A DNA stretch of 35,360 nt from Tepidiphilus margaritifer DSM 15129. Lineage in GTDB: Bacteria > Pseudomonadota > Gammaproteobacteria > Burkholderiales > Rhodocyclaceae. The translations under genes were made by a program, and so were the position numbers. Below the pieces are notes generated by a model, which had not been told where the DNA came from, ran no database searches, and worked only from the letters and a program-made list of their open reading frames with translations. The stretch covers positions 1 through 35,360 of the forward strand of contig NZ_AUDR01000002.1 in NCBI RefSeq assembly GCF_000425565.1. Direction: 5' to 3'. This document shows, one piece after another, positions 1-5,522 of the stretch; position 1 is the first letter of the stretch, and the number at the start of each line of letters is the position of its first letter.

Positions 1-216
1 CACCACGACCGCCTCCTGAAACGGGGTCAGGTTCGTCTGCAGGCGATGCGCCGTGTGCGGACGATCTTCGACGTCGGTGCGTTTCTTCCAACGCCGAATG
101 GTGTCTTCCGACACTCCCAGTTCCCGGGCAAGGCGGCGTACCGGCAGGTTCGAGCTTTGGATGTAGCGCCGGGTCGCAGGGGTCGTGGTGGCGTTCTTGT
201 GCAGTCGGACCATCAT
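1..216 (-). CDS. IS481-like transposase, N-terminal part (runs off window)
   Basis: The first 72 codons of a transposase are read on the minus strand and continue past the left edge. The start is the ATG at 216; a GGAGG lies 8 bases upstream, and a second ATG directly follows. Residues about 14-45 form a helix-turn-helix (RRLARELGVSEDTIRRWKKR) that would bind the element's ends. It is followed by a DRPHTAHRLQ-like linker typical of IS481-type transposases; the DDE catalytic core lies outside the window. About 100 bases upstream of the start is the element's terminus, an 80-bp end that is repeated at 1902-1982. The family call rests on the N-terminal pattern only; another HTH-DDE family is possible. 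Confidence 0.7.
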   Translation of the reverse strand, partial: MMVRLHKNATTTPATRRYIQSSNLPVRRLARELGVSEDTIRRWKKRTDVEDRPHTAHRLQTNLTPFQEAVVV

Positions 217-237
217 GACTGTTGCCTCCGTAGTTCC

Positions 238-317
238 TCGATCAATTCGCGCATCGTCTCACGACCTATGAATAATGCACGACGTCGCGGGTCAATGCAA
301 TCGTCCGGGACCTGACA
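238..317 (-). repeat. IS terminal repeat, copy A (inner, attached to transposase)
   Basis: This 80-bp stretch is about 91% identical to 1902-1982, with six substitutions and one single-base gap. Both copies end in the plus-strand bases CTGACA, so read on the minus strand the terminus starts TGTCAGGTCCCGGACGATTG. Copy A is contiguous with the transposase gene and is read as the right end of that element. The junction at 317/318 switches abruptly to AT-rich DNA. Confidence 0.8.
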
Positions 318-1867
318 CTTATCTTCTCATCCATTAATTTCTTTATCTTTGGTATAAGACTACCATCTTCTCCAAAAAAATCATTAATATCATTTTCCAA
401 TGACAGCATTCTGTCATCTTTTAAAAAATTCTCCTCGTTTGGATAAAACAAAAGAAGCTTCCATCCGTAGAGTCTTGCACGAATACAAAGAAATAACTGA
501 CGGTATAAGTATTCCAAATTTTTTTGATGATCTTTAATGGATTCAATTATATCATTTAACCCAAAAATATTTTTTGTCTTTATATTTTCGATCTTATTAA
601 TTTCATTTTCTATATCTGTTACAATATGGTTTTGCTTATCAAGCAAAATTGACTCGTATGATTCTATTTGGTTGCGAATATTTTCACGTGATTTTCCATG
701 AATTACCGTTCGGGCTACTTGGTTGAAATAGTCAATAGAGCTTTTAATAGAAGAAATGCGTTCATTTTGTTGAAATTCAATTATTTTTTCTATATTTTTT
801 GATATCGTTGAAAGTTTTTTATCGATATCAGCCAAGTGTTTTTGTGCAACTGCCATTGATATAAAAGAAAATAATACAGTCGCATTTACTATGCTGGATA
901 GTTTATTAGGCTCTAAAAGTATTCCATGACTATTGAATAATCCATCTTTTTTGGTCATTAATCTGTATCCATCAACCCCTTTTGCCTTAAGTAGCGGTCC
1001 ATCAATCACAACCTCCATGTATTTGGTTGCCGAAATTTCCCCTTTCGTTACAAGGCCGGGTATTTGTTGAATTAACATATTAATGCGACTAATATTTTCT
1101 TCCTTGCCTACATTAATCCAATTGGCATTGTGGGGCTCATGAATTAGCCGCATGGATAGTACTGGAGGCGATTCAGTTGAATCTGATAAGATAAATTCTT
1201 CATTTGATTGGATTCTATATTGAGGAACAGATAAATATTTATCATCAATCTCCTGATTTTTATTTTTTTCTGCGTAATCCATGTATTTCTTTCTAAGGCC
1301 GGCAATATGAATAACAGAAGGCACAGTTACAGAAAACGCAGGATCGGAAAAACTAAATAAAGCCATACTCCATCCTGGGGGTCCAAATACAAACCTTGTT
1401 ATCAAGGTTTGATTTATAAAACTCTTTACTGATCCGATCGACGCCTTTTTCTTTGCCTCAGAAATTATCTTCTTTTTTTCATTATCGTCAAGCAAATTCC
1501 ATTGTTTTTCAAAAAACAAGGTTAAAATGTTATTTTCATTGTCAACTGTTTTGCCTTTTTCATACGGAACATCAAGTTTTTTACAAACGTCAATTACAAT
1601 CTCGTCATATGATGGCCCTTCTCCCCTAAACAGGTTTTTTAATGTGTTTCCCCCAAACAATCTAATTTCGTCACCAATTATTTTGTAGTATTTTGTGTGA
1701 TCTGGATAGTGTTTTTTATAATCATCATTTTGTTCTAAAGAATTTGTTAATTTGTCTTTTATTAATTCTACCAATGGATCTAGATCTTCGCGAGTGCATA
1801 TTGATAAAAGTGCATATAGATCACCTTTTTTAATGTCTTCTATTTTTTCTTTGATTGCGTCAATCAT
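266..1867 (-). CDS. AT-rich gene: YaaW/UPF0174-domain protein with large C-terminal extension
   Basis: This predicted 533-residue protein starts at the ATG at 1867, six to seven bases after a clear AAGGAG. An upstream extension of the reading frame into the IS repeat is less likely. Residues about 15-195 resemble E. coli YaaW (UPF0174): a GDEIRLFGGNTL block, the GEGPSYDEIVIDVCKKLDV region, and a final SVTVPSVIHIAGLRKK. YaaW itself is about 240 residues, so the remaining ~320 residues are extra. They include a hydrophobic stretch near 'VLFSFISMAVAQ' and then a long lysine/glutamate/isoleucine-rich helical, probably coiled-coil, region. The last 16 residues are encoded by the IS terminus, so the native C-terminus was probably replaced. 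Base composition is far more AT-rich than all neighbours, which indicates horizontal acquisition. Function is unknown; a defence or stress role is only a guess from context. Confidence 0.75.
   Translation of the reverse strand: MIDAIKEKIEDIKKGDLYALLSICTREDLDPLVELIKDKLTNSLEQNDDYKKHYPDHTKYYKIIGDEIRLFGGNTLKNLFRGEGPSYDEIVIDVCKKLDVPYEKGKTVDNENNILTLFFEKQWNLLDDNEKKKIISEAKKKASIGSVKSFINQTLITRFVFGPPGWSMALFSFSDPAFSVTVPSVIHIAGLRKKYMDYAEKNKNQEIDDKYLSVPQYRIQSNEEFILSDSTESPPVLSMRLIHEPHNANWINVGKEENISRINMLIQQIPGLVTKGEISATKYMEVVIDGPLLKAKGVDGYRLMTKKDGLFNSHGILLEPNKLSSIVNATVLFSFISMAVAQKHLADIDKKLSTISKNIEKIIEFQQNERISSIKSSIDYFNQVARTVIHGKSRENIRNQIESYESILLDKQNHIVTDIENEINKIENIKTKNIFGLNDIIESIKDHQKNLEYLYRQLFLCIRARLYGWKLLLFYPNEENFLKDDRMLSLENDINDFFGEDGSLIPKIKKLMDEKISVRSRTIALTRDVVHYS
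272..300 (-). promoter_or_regulatory. Possible transposase promoter inside IS end
   Basis: On the minus strand, TTGCAT (295-300) is separated by 17 bases from CATTAT (272-277). Transcription would start around 265 and give a leader of about 50 bases before the transposase ATG at 216. The hexamers are only moderate matches to sigma70 consensus. Confidence 0.4.
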
Positions 1868-1901
1868 TTTTTTCTCCTTCGAATAAATCAAATTGAGCGA
1901 T

Positions 1902-1982
1902 TCGATCAACTCACGCATCGTCTCACGACCCAGGAATAATGCACGACGATCGCGGATCGATGCAATCGTCCGGGACCTGACA
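1902..1982 (-). repeat. IS terminal repeat, copy B (outer, solo end)
   Basis: This is the second copy of the 80-bp IS end, in the same orientation as copy A but without an attached transposase. Its outer edge (TGTCAG on the minus strand, ending at 1982) fuses directly to the coding sequence of a glycine-zipper gene after its residue 96. Its inner edge abuts the AT-rich YaaW-domain gene. Confidence 0.8.
1936..1965 (-). promoter_or_regulatory. Possible outward promoter supplied by IS end to the AT-rich gene
   Basis: The same TTGCAT and CATTAT hexamers as in copy A recur here with an 18-base spacer, one base longer because of the indel between copies. A transcript starting near 1930 would run into the YaaW-domain gene at 1867. 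Expression of the cargo from IS-borne sequence is inferred. Confidence 0.3.
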
Positions 1983-2152
1983 GTCGAGGATGTGTTCGTC
2001 GATTTCTTCACCGACTTTTTTGCCAACTTCTGCTCCGATTACCGCTCCTGCGAGGGCGCCGATGAGGGCACCAGCGGCGCCACCCGCCAGTGCGCCGGCT
2101 GGCCCTGCGACCAAGCCGGCCCTTGCACCGATTTGAGCGCCGACCGTGGCGC

Positions 2153-2166
2153 CGGTACCCGGTACC
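2153..2166. repeat. 7-bp tandem duplication causing a frameshift
   Basis: The plus-strand heptamer CGGTACC occurs twice in tandem (2153-2159 and 2160-2166). Deleting one unit restores the reading frame of the glycine-zipper gene, with glycine/alanine periodicity continuous across the join. A sequencing or assembly error is possible but less natural for an exact heptamer duplication. Confidence 0.75.
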
Positions 2167-2299
2167 TATCGTTGCGCCGCCGCCCGCAGCCCCGGCTGCG
2201 AGGCCAATAACCGTGCCAACTCGCTTGGCGATGTTTCTTTTTTCGATGCGGTCCGATTTGCATTTCGGGCATTGCATGGCGATCTCCATCACTGGTTTT

Positions 2300-3280
2300 T
2301 TAGCACGATGAATCTTGACTTGCCACGGGCGTAATCTCGACGTCCCTGACCGCCTCGCCCCAGCCGCGCAGCCAGCGGTGCAGGAGTTCGGTTTCGACCA
2401 CGGTGGCGGTGATCGCAAGTCCGTTGGCGGTGGGCTCGACGATTTGATCTTCGGCGAGCGGGCTTTCGACGAGGTGGCGGCCTACTGCCGGGTCGATGAC
2501 GAAACGCACGCGCACGCGGCGGCCGCGGTGGATGCCGAAATGTCCTTGGGCGACGTAGTCGGACAGGCGGAAGTCGGAGGGATAGGGAAAACGCTCGCCG
2601 GTGCGGCGGGCTTTTTGGATGCGGCTCAGGGCGAGGATGCGCTGGTTGTCGTAGCCCTCGAATCGGGCGACGAGGTAGAGGCGTACGCTTTGCTGCACCA
2701 GCGCGAGCGGCCAGACGATCGCCTCGCGCGCTTCATCGCGGGCGTTGCGGTAGGTGAGCGCGAGGGTTTCTTCGGCGTAGAGGGCTTCGCTGACTTCCTC
2801 GAGCACGTCGGGGTCGATTTTGGGTGGCAGCAGGGGTTGGTTGTCGGGAATGCGGGTGACTTTGTGCAGCCAGCGACGCTGCGCTTCGGCTTCGGGGCGG
2901 GTACCGAGCTCGAGGGCGGCGCTCGACCACAGCGGCTCCAGCGCGGTGAGGATGCGGGTGGGCAAGAGGGCGGCGAGGTCGGCCCGGGCGAGTTGCAGAA
3001 GCAGCGCTTCGCTGGGGGTGAGCAGGGGCAGGTTGAGCCCGGCGGCCTGGGCCTGCCAGCGGTAGCCATAGGGGCGGGAGCGGGTGTCGACCTCGAGCGG
3101 AAAGCTGGCCGAGAGCGTGTCGAGGTGGCGCTGCACGGTGCGCAGGCTCACCTCGCGCCCCTGGGCGACGAGGATCTGGTGGATGCGGGTGCTGCTGATG
3201 TAGCGCTTGCGCGGGATGCAGCGCAGGATGTCGAGCAGCAGCAGGGCATTGTCCAGCGCCGGGGCGCGAGGGGCGCTCAT
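2300..3280 (-). CDS. WYL-domain transcriptional regulator (HTH-WYL)
   Basis: This 326-residue regulator starts at the ATG at 3280. Residues about 8-65 form a DeoR-like winged helix (LLDILRCIPRKRYISSTRIH, then VSLRTVQRHLDTL and the wing PYGYRW). A middle WYL domain follows (LTYRNARDEAREAIVWPLAL, then RLYLVARFEG), and a C-terminal WCX region ends in LLHRWLRGWGEAVRDVEI. WYL domains bind ligands or nucleic acid and often control defence or DNA-damage genes, for example BrxR and CapW; which target applies here is unknown. The stop of the upstream zinc-ribbon gene lies two bases before the start, so the two are co-transcribed. The damaged glycine-zipper gene begins 22 bases after the WYL stop. Confidence 0.85.
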   Translation of the reverse strand: MSAPRAPALDNALLLLDILRCIPRKRYISSTRIHQILVAQGREVSLRTVQRHLDTLSASFPLEVDTRSRPYGYRWQAQAAGLNLPLLTPSEALLLQLARADLAALLPTRILTALEPLWSSAALELGTRPEAEAQRRWLHKVTRIPDNQPLLPPKIDPDVLEEVSEALYAEETLALTYRNARDEAREAIVWPLALVQQSVRLYLVARFEGYDNQRILALSRIQKARRTGERFPYPSDFRLSDYVAQGHFGIHRGRRVRVRFVIDPAVGRHLVESPLAEDQIVEPTANGLAITATVVETELLHRWLRGWGEAVRDVEITPVASQDSSC

Positions 3281-3282
3281 CG

Positions 3283-3492
3283 TCAACCGTCCCCCAGGAT
3301 GCGCTTGAGGGTTTGCGTGATGCTGCCGACGAGATCGCTTTTGGATTCTTTCTGCAGCTTGGGGCTGCGGCACAAGGGGCAAAGCGCCGGTGGCAGATCC
3401 TCGGGACGCAGGACGTCGCTCGCGGGTGCGTAGGTCTTCTTCCAGCCGCACTCCAGGCAGCGGACGGTGTAAGGGCGGGGCGGGACCGGCAT
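3283..3492 (-). CDS. Small zinc-ribbon protein
   Basis: This 69-residue protein starts at the ATG at 3492, preceded by GGAGGAGACC, an excellent ribosome-binding site. It has two paired-cysteine knuckles, CLECGW near residue 12 and CPLC near residue 38, and so likely forms one zinc ribbon. The C-terminus (SDLVGSITQTLKRILGDG) is a short amphipathic helix. It lies two bases upstream of the WYL regulator and is the first gene after a promoter with an inverted repeat. The function is not recognised; it could be a partner or regulator for the WYL protein, or a nucleic-acid binding protein. Confidence 0.75.
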   Translation of the reverse strand: MPVPPRPYTVRCLECGWKKTYAPASDVLRPEDLPPALCPLCRSPKLQKESKSDLVGSITQTLKRILGDG

Positions 3493-3516
3493 GGTCTCCT
3501 CCTTTTTTATGTGGAC

Positions 3517-3545
3517 ATGGTATCTGTTTGATATACCGGCGACAA
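3517..3545 (-). promoter_or_regulatory. Promoter with inverted repeat before zinc-ribbon/WYL operon
   Basis: On the minus strand TTGTCG (3540-3545) and TACCAT (3517-3522) are 17 bases apart. The inverted repeat GGTAT-N9-ATACC (3519-3537) fills the space between the hexamers, a typical position for a repressor operator. Autoregulation by the WYL protein is inferred. Confidence 0.45.
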
Positions 3546-3565
3546 GGGGCGAATCGGGCGTTGTT

Positions 3566-3799
3566 TCAGTCGCGGCAGGATTCGCGCGGGCCGGTGGTGA
3601 GCGTACCCATGGCCGCGATCGCCGCGCCGACGAGGGCCCCTTGTGCGGCACCTTGCAGGAGGCGGCCAACCAGGCCGCCGCTGCCACAGCCCGCCGCGCC
3701 GAGCAATGCGCCGATGCCGGCGCCTGCCAGAGCGGCGCGGGTGAGTGCGTCTGCCGGAAGGGTGGAAGAAAAAGCGGGGAAGATCGGTTCGTGCGTCAT
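3566..3799 (-). CDS. Small glycine-zipper protein
   Basis: This 77-residue protein starts at the ATG at 3799, with GGAG eight bases upstream. After a short polar N-terminus (MTHEPIFPAFSS) it is dominated by a glycine/alanine-rich helical hairpin (ALAGAGIGALLGAAGCGSGG, then GAAQGALVGAAIAAMGTL), the pattern of glycine-zipper membrane segments. It ends in a short charged tail. It is the most upstream gene of the minus-strand cluster that also contains the zinc-ribbon protein, the WYL regulator and a second, damaged glycine-zipper gene. No signal peptide is evident. Homologous small proteins are uncharacterised; membrane insertion is likely but unproven. Confidence 0.7.
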   Translation of the reverse strand: MTHEPIFPAFSSTLPADALTRAALAGAGIGALLGAAGCGSGGLVGRLLQGAAQGALVGAAIAAMGTLTTGPRESCRD

Positions 3800-3917
3800 G
3801 GTCGTGCTCCGTCGTGAGGTGAGCCCATTGTAGGGAATGGGGGCGACGGGATGTGACGCATGGAGCAAGTAGCACACCGAGGCAAGTCTGGCCTCACTGC
3901 CAAGGTTTCATAAAAAA

Positions 3918-3938
3918 GGAATCGTCAGGGATCTGACA
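3918..3938 (-). repeat. IS-end-like remnant
   Basis: The 21 bases here match the outermost 21 bases of the two IS ends (297-317 and 1962-1982) at 18 positions and end in the same CTGACA, in the same orientation. Similarity stops beyond 21 bases. It may be a relic of a related element. The surrounding 200 bases (3800-4010) hold no gene. Confidence 0.35.
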
Positions 3939-3963
3939 TCTGGCAACCCACCAAAAATGGTCT

Positions 3964-3991
3964 TTGCTCCATATGATTTTTAGGCCATAAT
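3964..3991 (+). promoter_or_regulatory. Possible promoter of the toxin-antitoxin pair
   Basis: TTGCTC (3964-3969) and CATAAT (3986-3991) are separated by 16 bases, 28 bases before the toxin ATG. The -10 differs from consensus at one base; the -35 is weak. Confidence 0.4.
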
Positions 3992-4019
3992 TGCAAGATG
4001 ACTTCGGCAAGTGCATGAC

Positions 4020-4385
4020 ATGACCTGGACGGTCCTCTTTCACGACGCCTTCGACGAGGAATTCAGCACCCTGAGCGATGGACTGCAGGACGAGCTCTTA
4101 GCGCATGCCAAGTTGTTGGCCGAGTTTGGGCCGAACCTGGGGCGACCGACGGTCGACACCCTCAAGGGGTCTCGTCACCCCAACATGAAGGAACTGAGGT
4201 TCTCCTGGAAAGGGCAGCTCTGGCGCGTCGCCTTCGCCTTCGATCCCCTGCGCCAGGCCATCGTGCTCGTGGCAGGCAACAAAAGCGGCGCAGACCAACG
4301 TCGGTTCTACAAACGACTGATCCGGATCGCCGATGATCGCTATGACGAACACCTCGACGAACTCACCGACAGGACGAAGGAGTGA
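4020..4385 (+). CDS. HigB-like toxin of the RelE/Gp49 family
   Basis: This 121-residue protein begins at the ATG at 4020; an in-frame GTG at 4011 is an alternative, and neither has a good ribosome-binding site. The sequence has the RelE/HigB hallmarks: an N-terminal FHDAFDEEF helix, LGRPTVDTLKGSRHPNMKEL, the core RFSWKGQLWRVAFAFDP strand pair, then VLVAGNKSG and the final RFYKRLIRIADDRYDEHL. Such toxins cleave mRNA on the ribosome. The antitoxin gene follows after four bases, the toxin-first order typical of higBA. The pair is probably a mobile stabilisation or defence module. Confidence 0.85.
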   Translation: MTWTVLFHDAFDEEFSTLSDGLQDELLAHAKLLAEFGPNLGRPTVDTLKGSRHPNMKELRFSWKGQLWRVAFAFDPLRQAIVLVAGNKSGADQRRFYKRLIRIADDRYDEHLDELTDRTKE

Positions 4386-4389
4386 TCCC

Positions 4390-4731
4390 ATGCCAAGGAC
4401 ACTGGATGACATCATGGCCACTTTGCCGGAAGATCGCCGGCGGAGAATCGAATCCCGGGCCCAGGAACTGGCTACGCTCAAGGACCTGCGCCTGGCCTTG
4501 CAAAAGACCCAGGAGGAGCTCGCGGCCACCCTCGGGGTACGCCAGGACACGATCTCCCGGCTGGAGAGGCGCAGCGACATGCTGCTGTCGACCTTGCGCC
4601 ACTACATCGAAAGCATGGGGGGCACACTCGAGCTGGTCGCCAAGTTTCCCAACCGACCTCCCGTCGTGATCGAACACTTGGGAAAGGGGACGACGGACAA
4701 GGCCAGCAACGACGAAGAGGCCACCGTCTAG
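4390..4731 (+). CDS. HigA-like XRE-family antitoxin
   Basis: This 113-residue protein starts at the ATG at 4390, after an AAGGAG about eight bases upstream that lies within the toxin's last codons. Residues about 35-75 form a helix-turn-helix (LQKTQEELAATLGVRQDTIS, then RLERRSDMLLSTLRHYIESM). The continuation, GGTLELVAKFPNRPPVVIE, is characteristic of antitoxins of HigB-like toxins. It should neutralise the upstream toxin and repress the operon. The C-terminal tail is polar and probably disordered. Confidence 0.85.
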   Translation: MPRTLDDIMATLPEDRRRRIESRAQELATLKDLRLALQKTQEELAATLGVRQDTISRLERRSDMLLSTLRHYIESMGGTLELVAKFPNRPPVVIEHLGKGTTDKASNDEEATV

Positions 4732-4856
4732 CCGGAAGAGCGTGACGGAATCATTCCTTTAGCCTGGCCACTGGGCTCGGTGCCAGAGGGCCACGCACGA
4801 GGCCTGGGCCCCGACGGGGAATCCTGCGGCAGGAGATCGCTCCGGGAAGGAAAAGC

Positions 4857-4965
4857 CACGCAAGGGCACGCCGGCGGCTCTATGTCGCGCTCACCCGCGC
4901 CGAATGGCGCGCTGCCGTGGTGCTCAGCGAACAGGCTGCGCGCGATAGAAAGCGCAGCTGGAAAA
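4857..4965 (+). pseudogene. Possible UvrD/RecB-type helicase C-terminal remnant
   Basis: In this 297-bp gap (4732-5028) one plus-strand frame reads ARARRRLYVALTRAEWRAAV, which carries the (L/Y)YVALTRA motif of superfamily 1 helicases of the UvrD/AddA group. Neither upstream nor downstream translation matches the family, there is no start codon, and a TGTCAG IS-end-like hexamer follows at 4967. The call rests on about 20 residues and may be coincidence. Nothing else was seen in the gap. Confidence 0.3.
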
Positions 4966-5028
4966 GTGTCAGATTCTGGATTTTCCGGAAAACGGGGGAT
5001 CGAGAGTTCTTTGGTATGCGCAGCCTGG

Positions 5029-5349
5029 TCAGTGCAGGGCGGCGAGTGCGGCTTCCGGTGCCTTGTCGAGCACTTTGAGCAATGCCTTGGCCGCGCCTGT
5101 TGGGCGGCGCTTTCCTTGTTCCCAGTTGCGGATGGTGTCCAGCGGAACATTGATCCGCTCGGCAAATTCCGCTTGGCTTAGCCCCAAACGCAGGCGGACG
5201 CGGCGCACGAAACGGGCGACGTCTTGCATTGCCTCGGCTTCATCGGCAGCGGCCTGTCGGGCAATGTCGGCCTCCGTCGTAGCATCCACCCGTTCGGGAT
5301 CGATGCGCCCTACATTCAGCGATTCGGGAATTTCGGAGTCAATTCTCAT
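5029..5349 (-). CDS. Orphan XRE-family antitoxin-like regulator
   Basis: This 106-residue protein starts at the ATG at 5349. The N-terminal half is acidic and lacks obvious structure. Residues about 50-95 form a helix-turn-helix (RLRLGLSQAEFAERINVPLD, then TIRNWEQGKRRPTGAAKALL) of the type found in antitoxins paired with RelE- or BrnT-like toxins. No toxin reading frame is found in the 170 bases upstream or the 290 bases downstream, so it appears to be an orphan. The start codon lies seven bases after a good -10 hexamer and has no ribosome-binding site, which suggests a leaderless mRNA. A palindrome in the promoter suggests autorepression. Confidence 0.8.
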   Translation of the reverse strand: MRIDSEIPESLNVGRIDPERVDATTEADIARQAAADEAEAMQDVARFVRRVRLRLGLSQAEFAERINVPLDTIRNWEQGKRRPTGAAKALLKVLDKAPEAALAALH

Positions 5350-5356
5350 GCGCTGG

Positions 5357-5385
5357 ATTGTAGTTCAACGGACTACCCACCACAA
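5357..5385 (-). promoter_or_regulatory. Leaderless promoter with palindromic operator for the XRE gene
   Basis: On the minus strand TTGTGG (5380-5385), a 17-base spacer and TACAAT (5357-5362) form a good sigma70-type promoter. The ATG at 5349 is only seven bases past the -10, so transcription should start at or next to the A of ATG. The inverted repeat GTAGT-N7-ACTAC (5360-5376) overlaps the -10 and spacer, where a bound repressor would block polymerase. Confidence 0.6.
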
Positions 5386-5466
5386 GAGAACCCGCTTCGG
5401 CCAGCGTCTTTTCGGCATGTGACACATTGCATGACGCGGCGCGATGATGGGGGCGGTTTGCAGGGG

Positions 5467-5495
5467 AAAAACGCCCGGCGTCTAACCGGGCGTTT
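5467..5495 (-). terminator. Intrinsic terminator after nrdJ
   Basis: On the minus strand AACGCCCGG, a 7-base loop and CCGGGCGTT form a 9-bp stem that runs directly into TTTTT. It lies 28 bases past the nrdJ stop. The plus strand also shows a T-rich tail, so it may work in both directions. Confidence 0.85.
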
Positions 5496-5522
5496 CGTTT
5501 TCTTTCCGTGACGGGGCGAAGG

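Larger units (their letters stand above)
1923..2277 (-). pseudogene. Broken glycine-zipper protein with N-terminal zinc-ribbon half
   Basis: The start is the ATG at 2277, with GGAG six bases upstream. The protein begins MQCPKCKSDRIEKRN, a CxxC knuckle, followed by a glycine/alanine-rich segment. After GATIGTG the frame is lost. Removing one copy of a 7-bp tandem duplication at 2153-2166 restores a continuous frame (ATVGAQIGARAG, then a long glycine zipper ending VGKKVGEEIDEHILD). The native sequence then stops at 1982, where IS repeat copy B begins, adding about 18 foreign residues before a stop at 1923. The gene is therefore damaged twice: by frameshift and by 3' truncation, possibly losing a second CxxC. 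It is the last gene of the operon with the WYL regulator. Intact relatives are small membrane-associated proteins of unknown role. Confidence 0.75.

Noticed and set aside
2315-3433. 372-codon open frame on the plus strand
   Set aside because: It is antisense to the WYL regulator and zinc-ribbon genes and has no domain or ribosome-binding site.
3939-4966. Composite transposon around the toxin-antitoxin pair
   Set aside because: The IS-end-like sequences at 3938 and 4967 both point away from the pair, so they do not form the two ends of one element.
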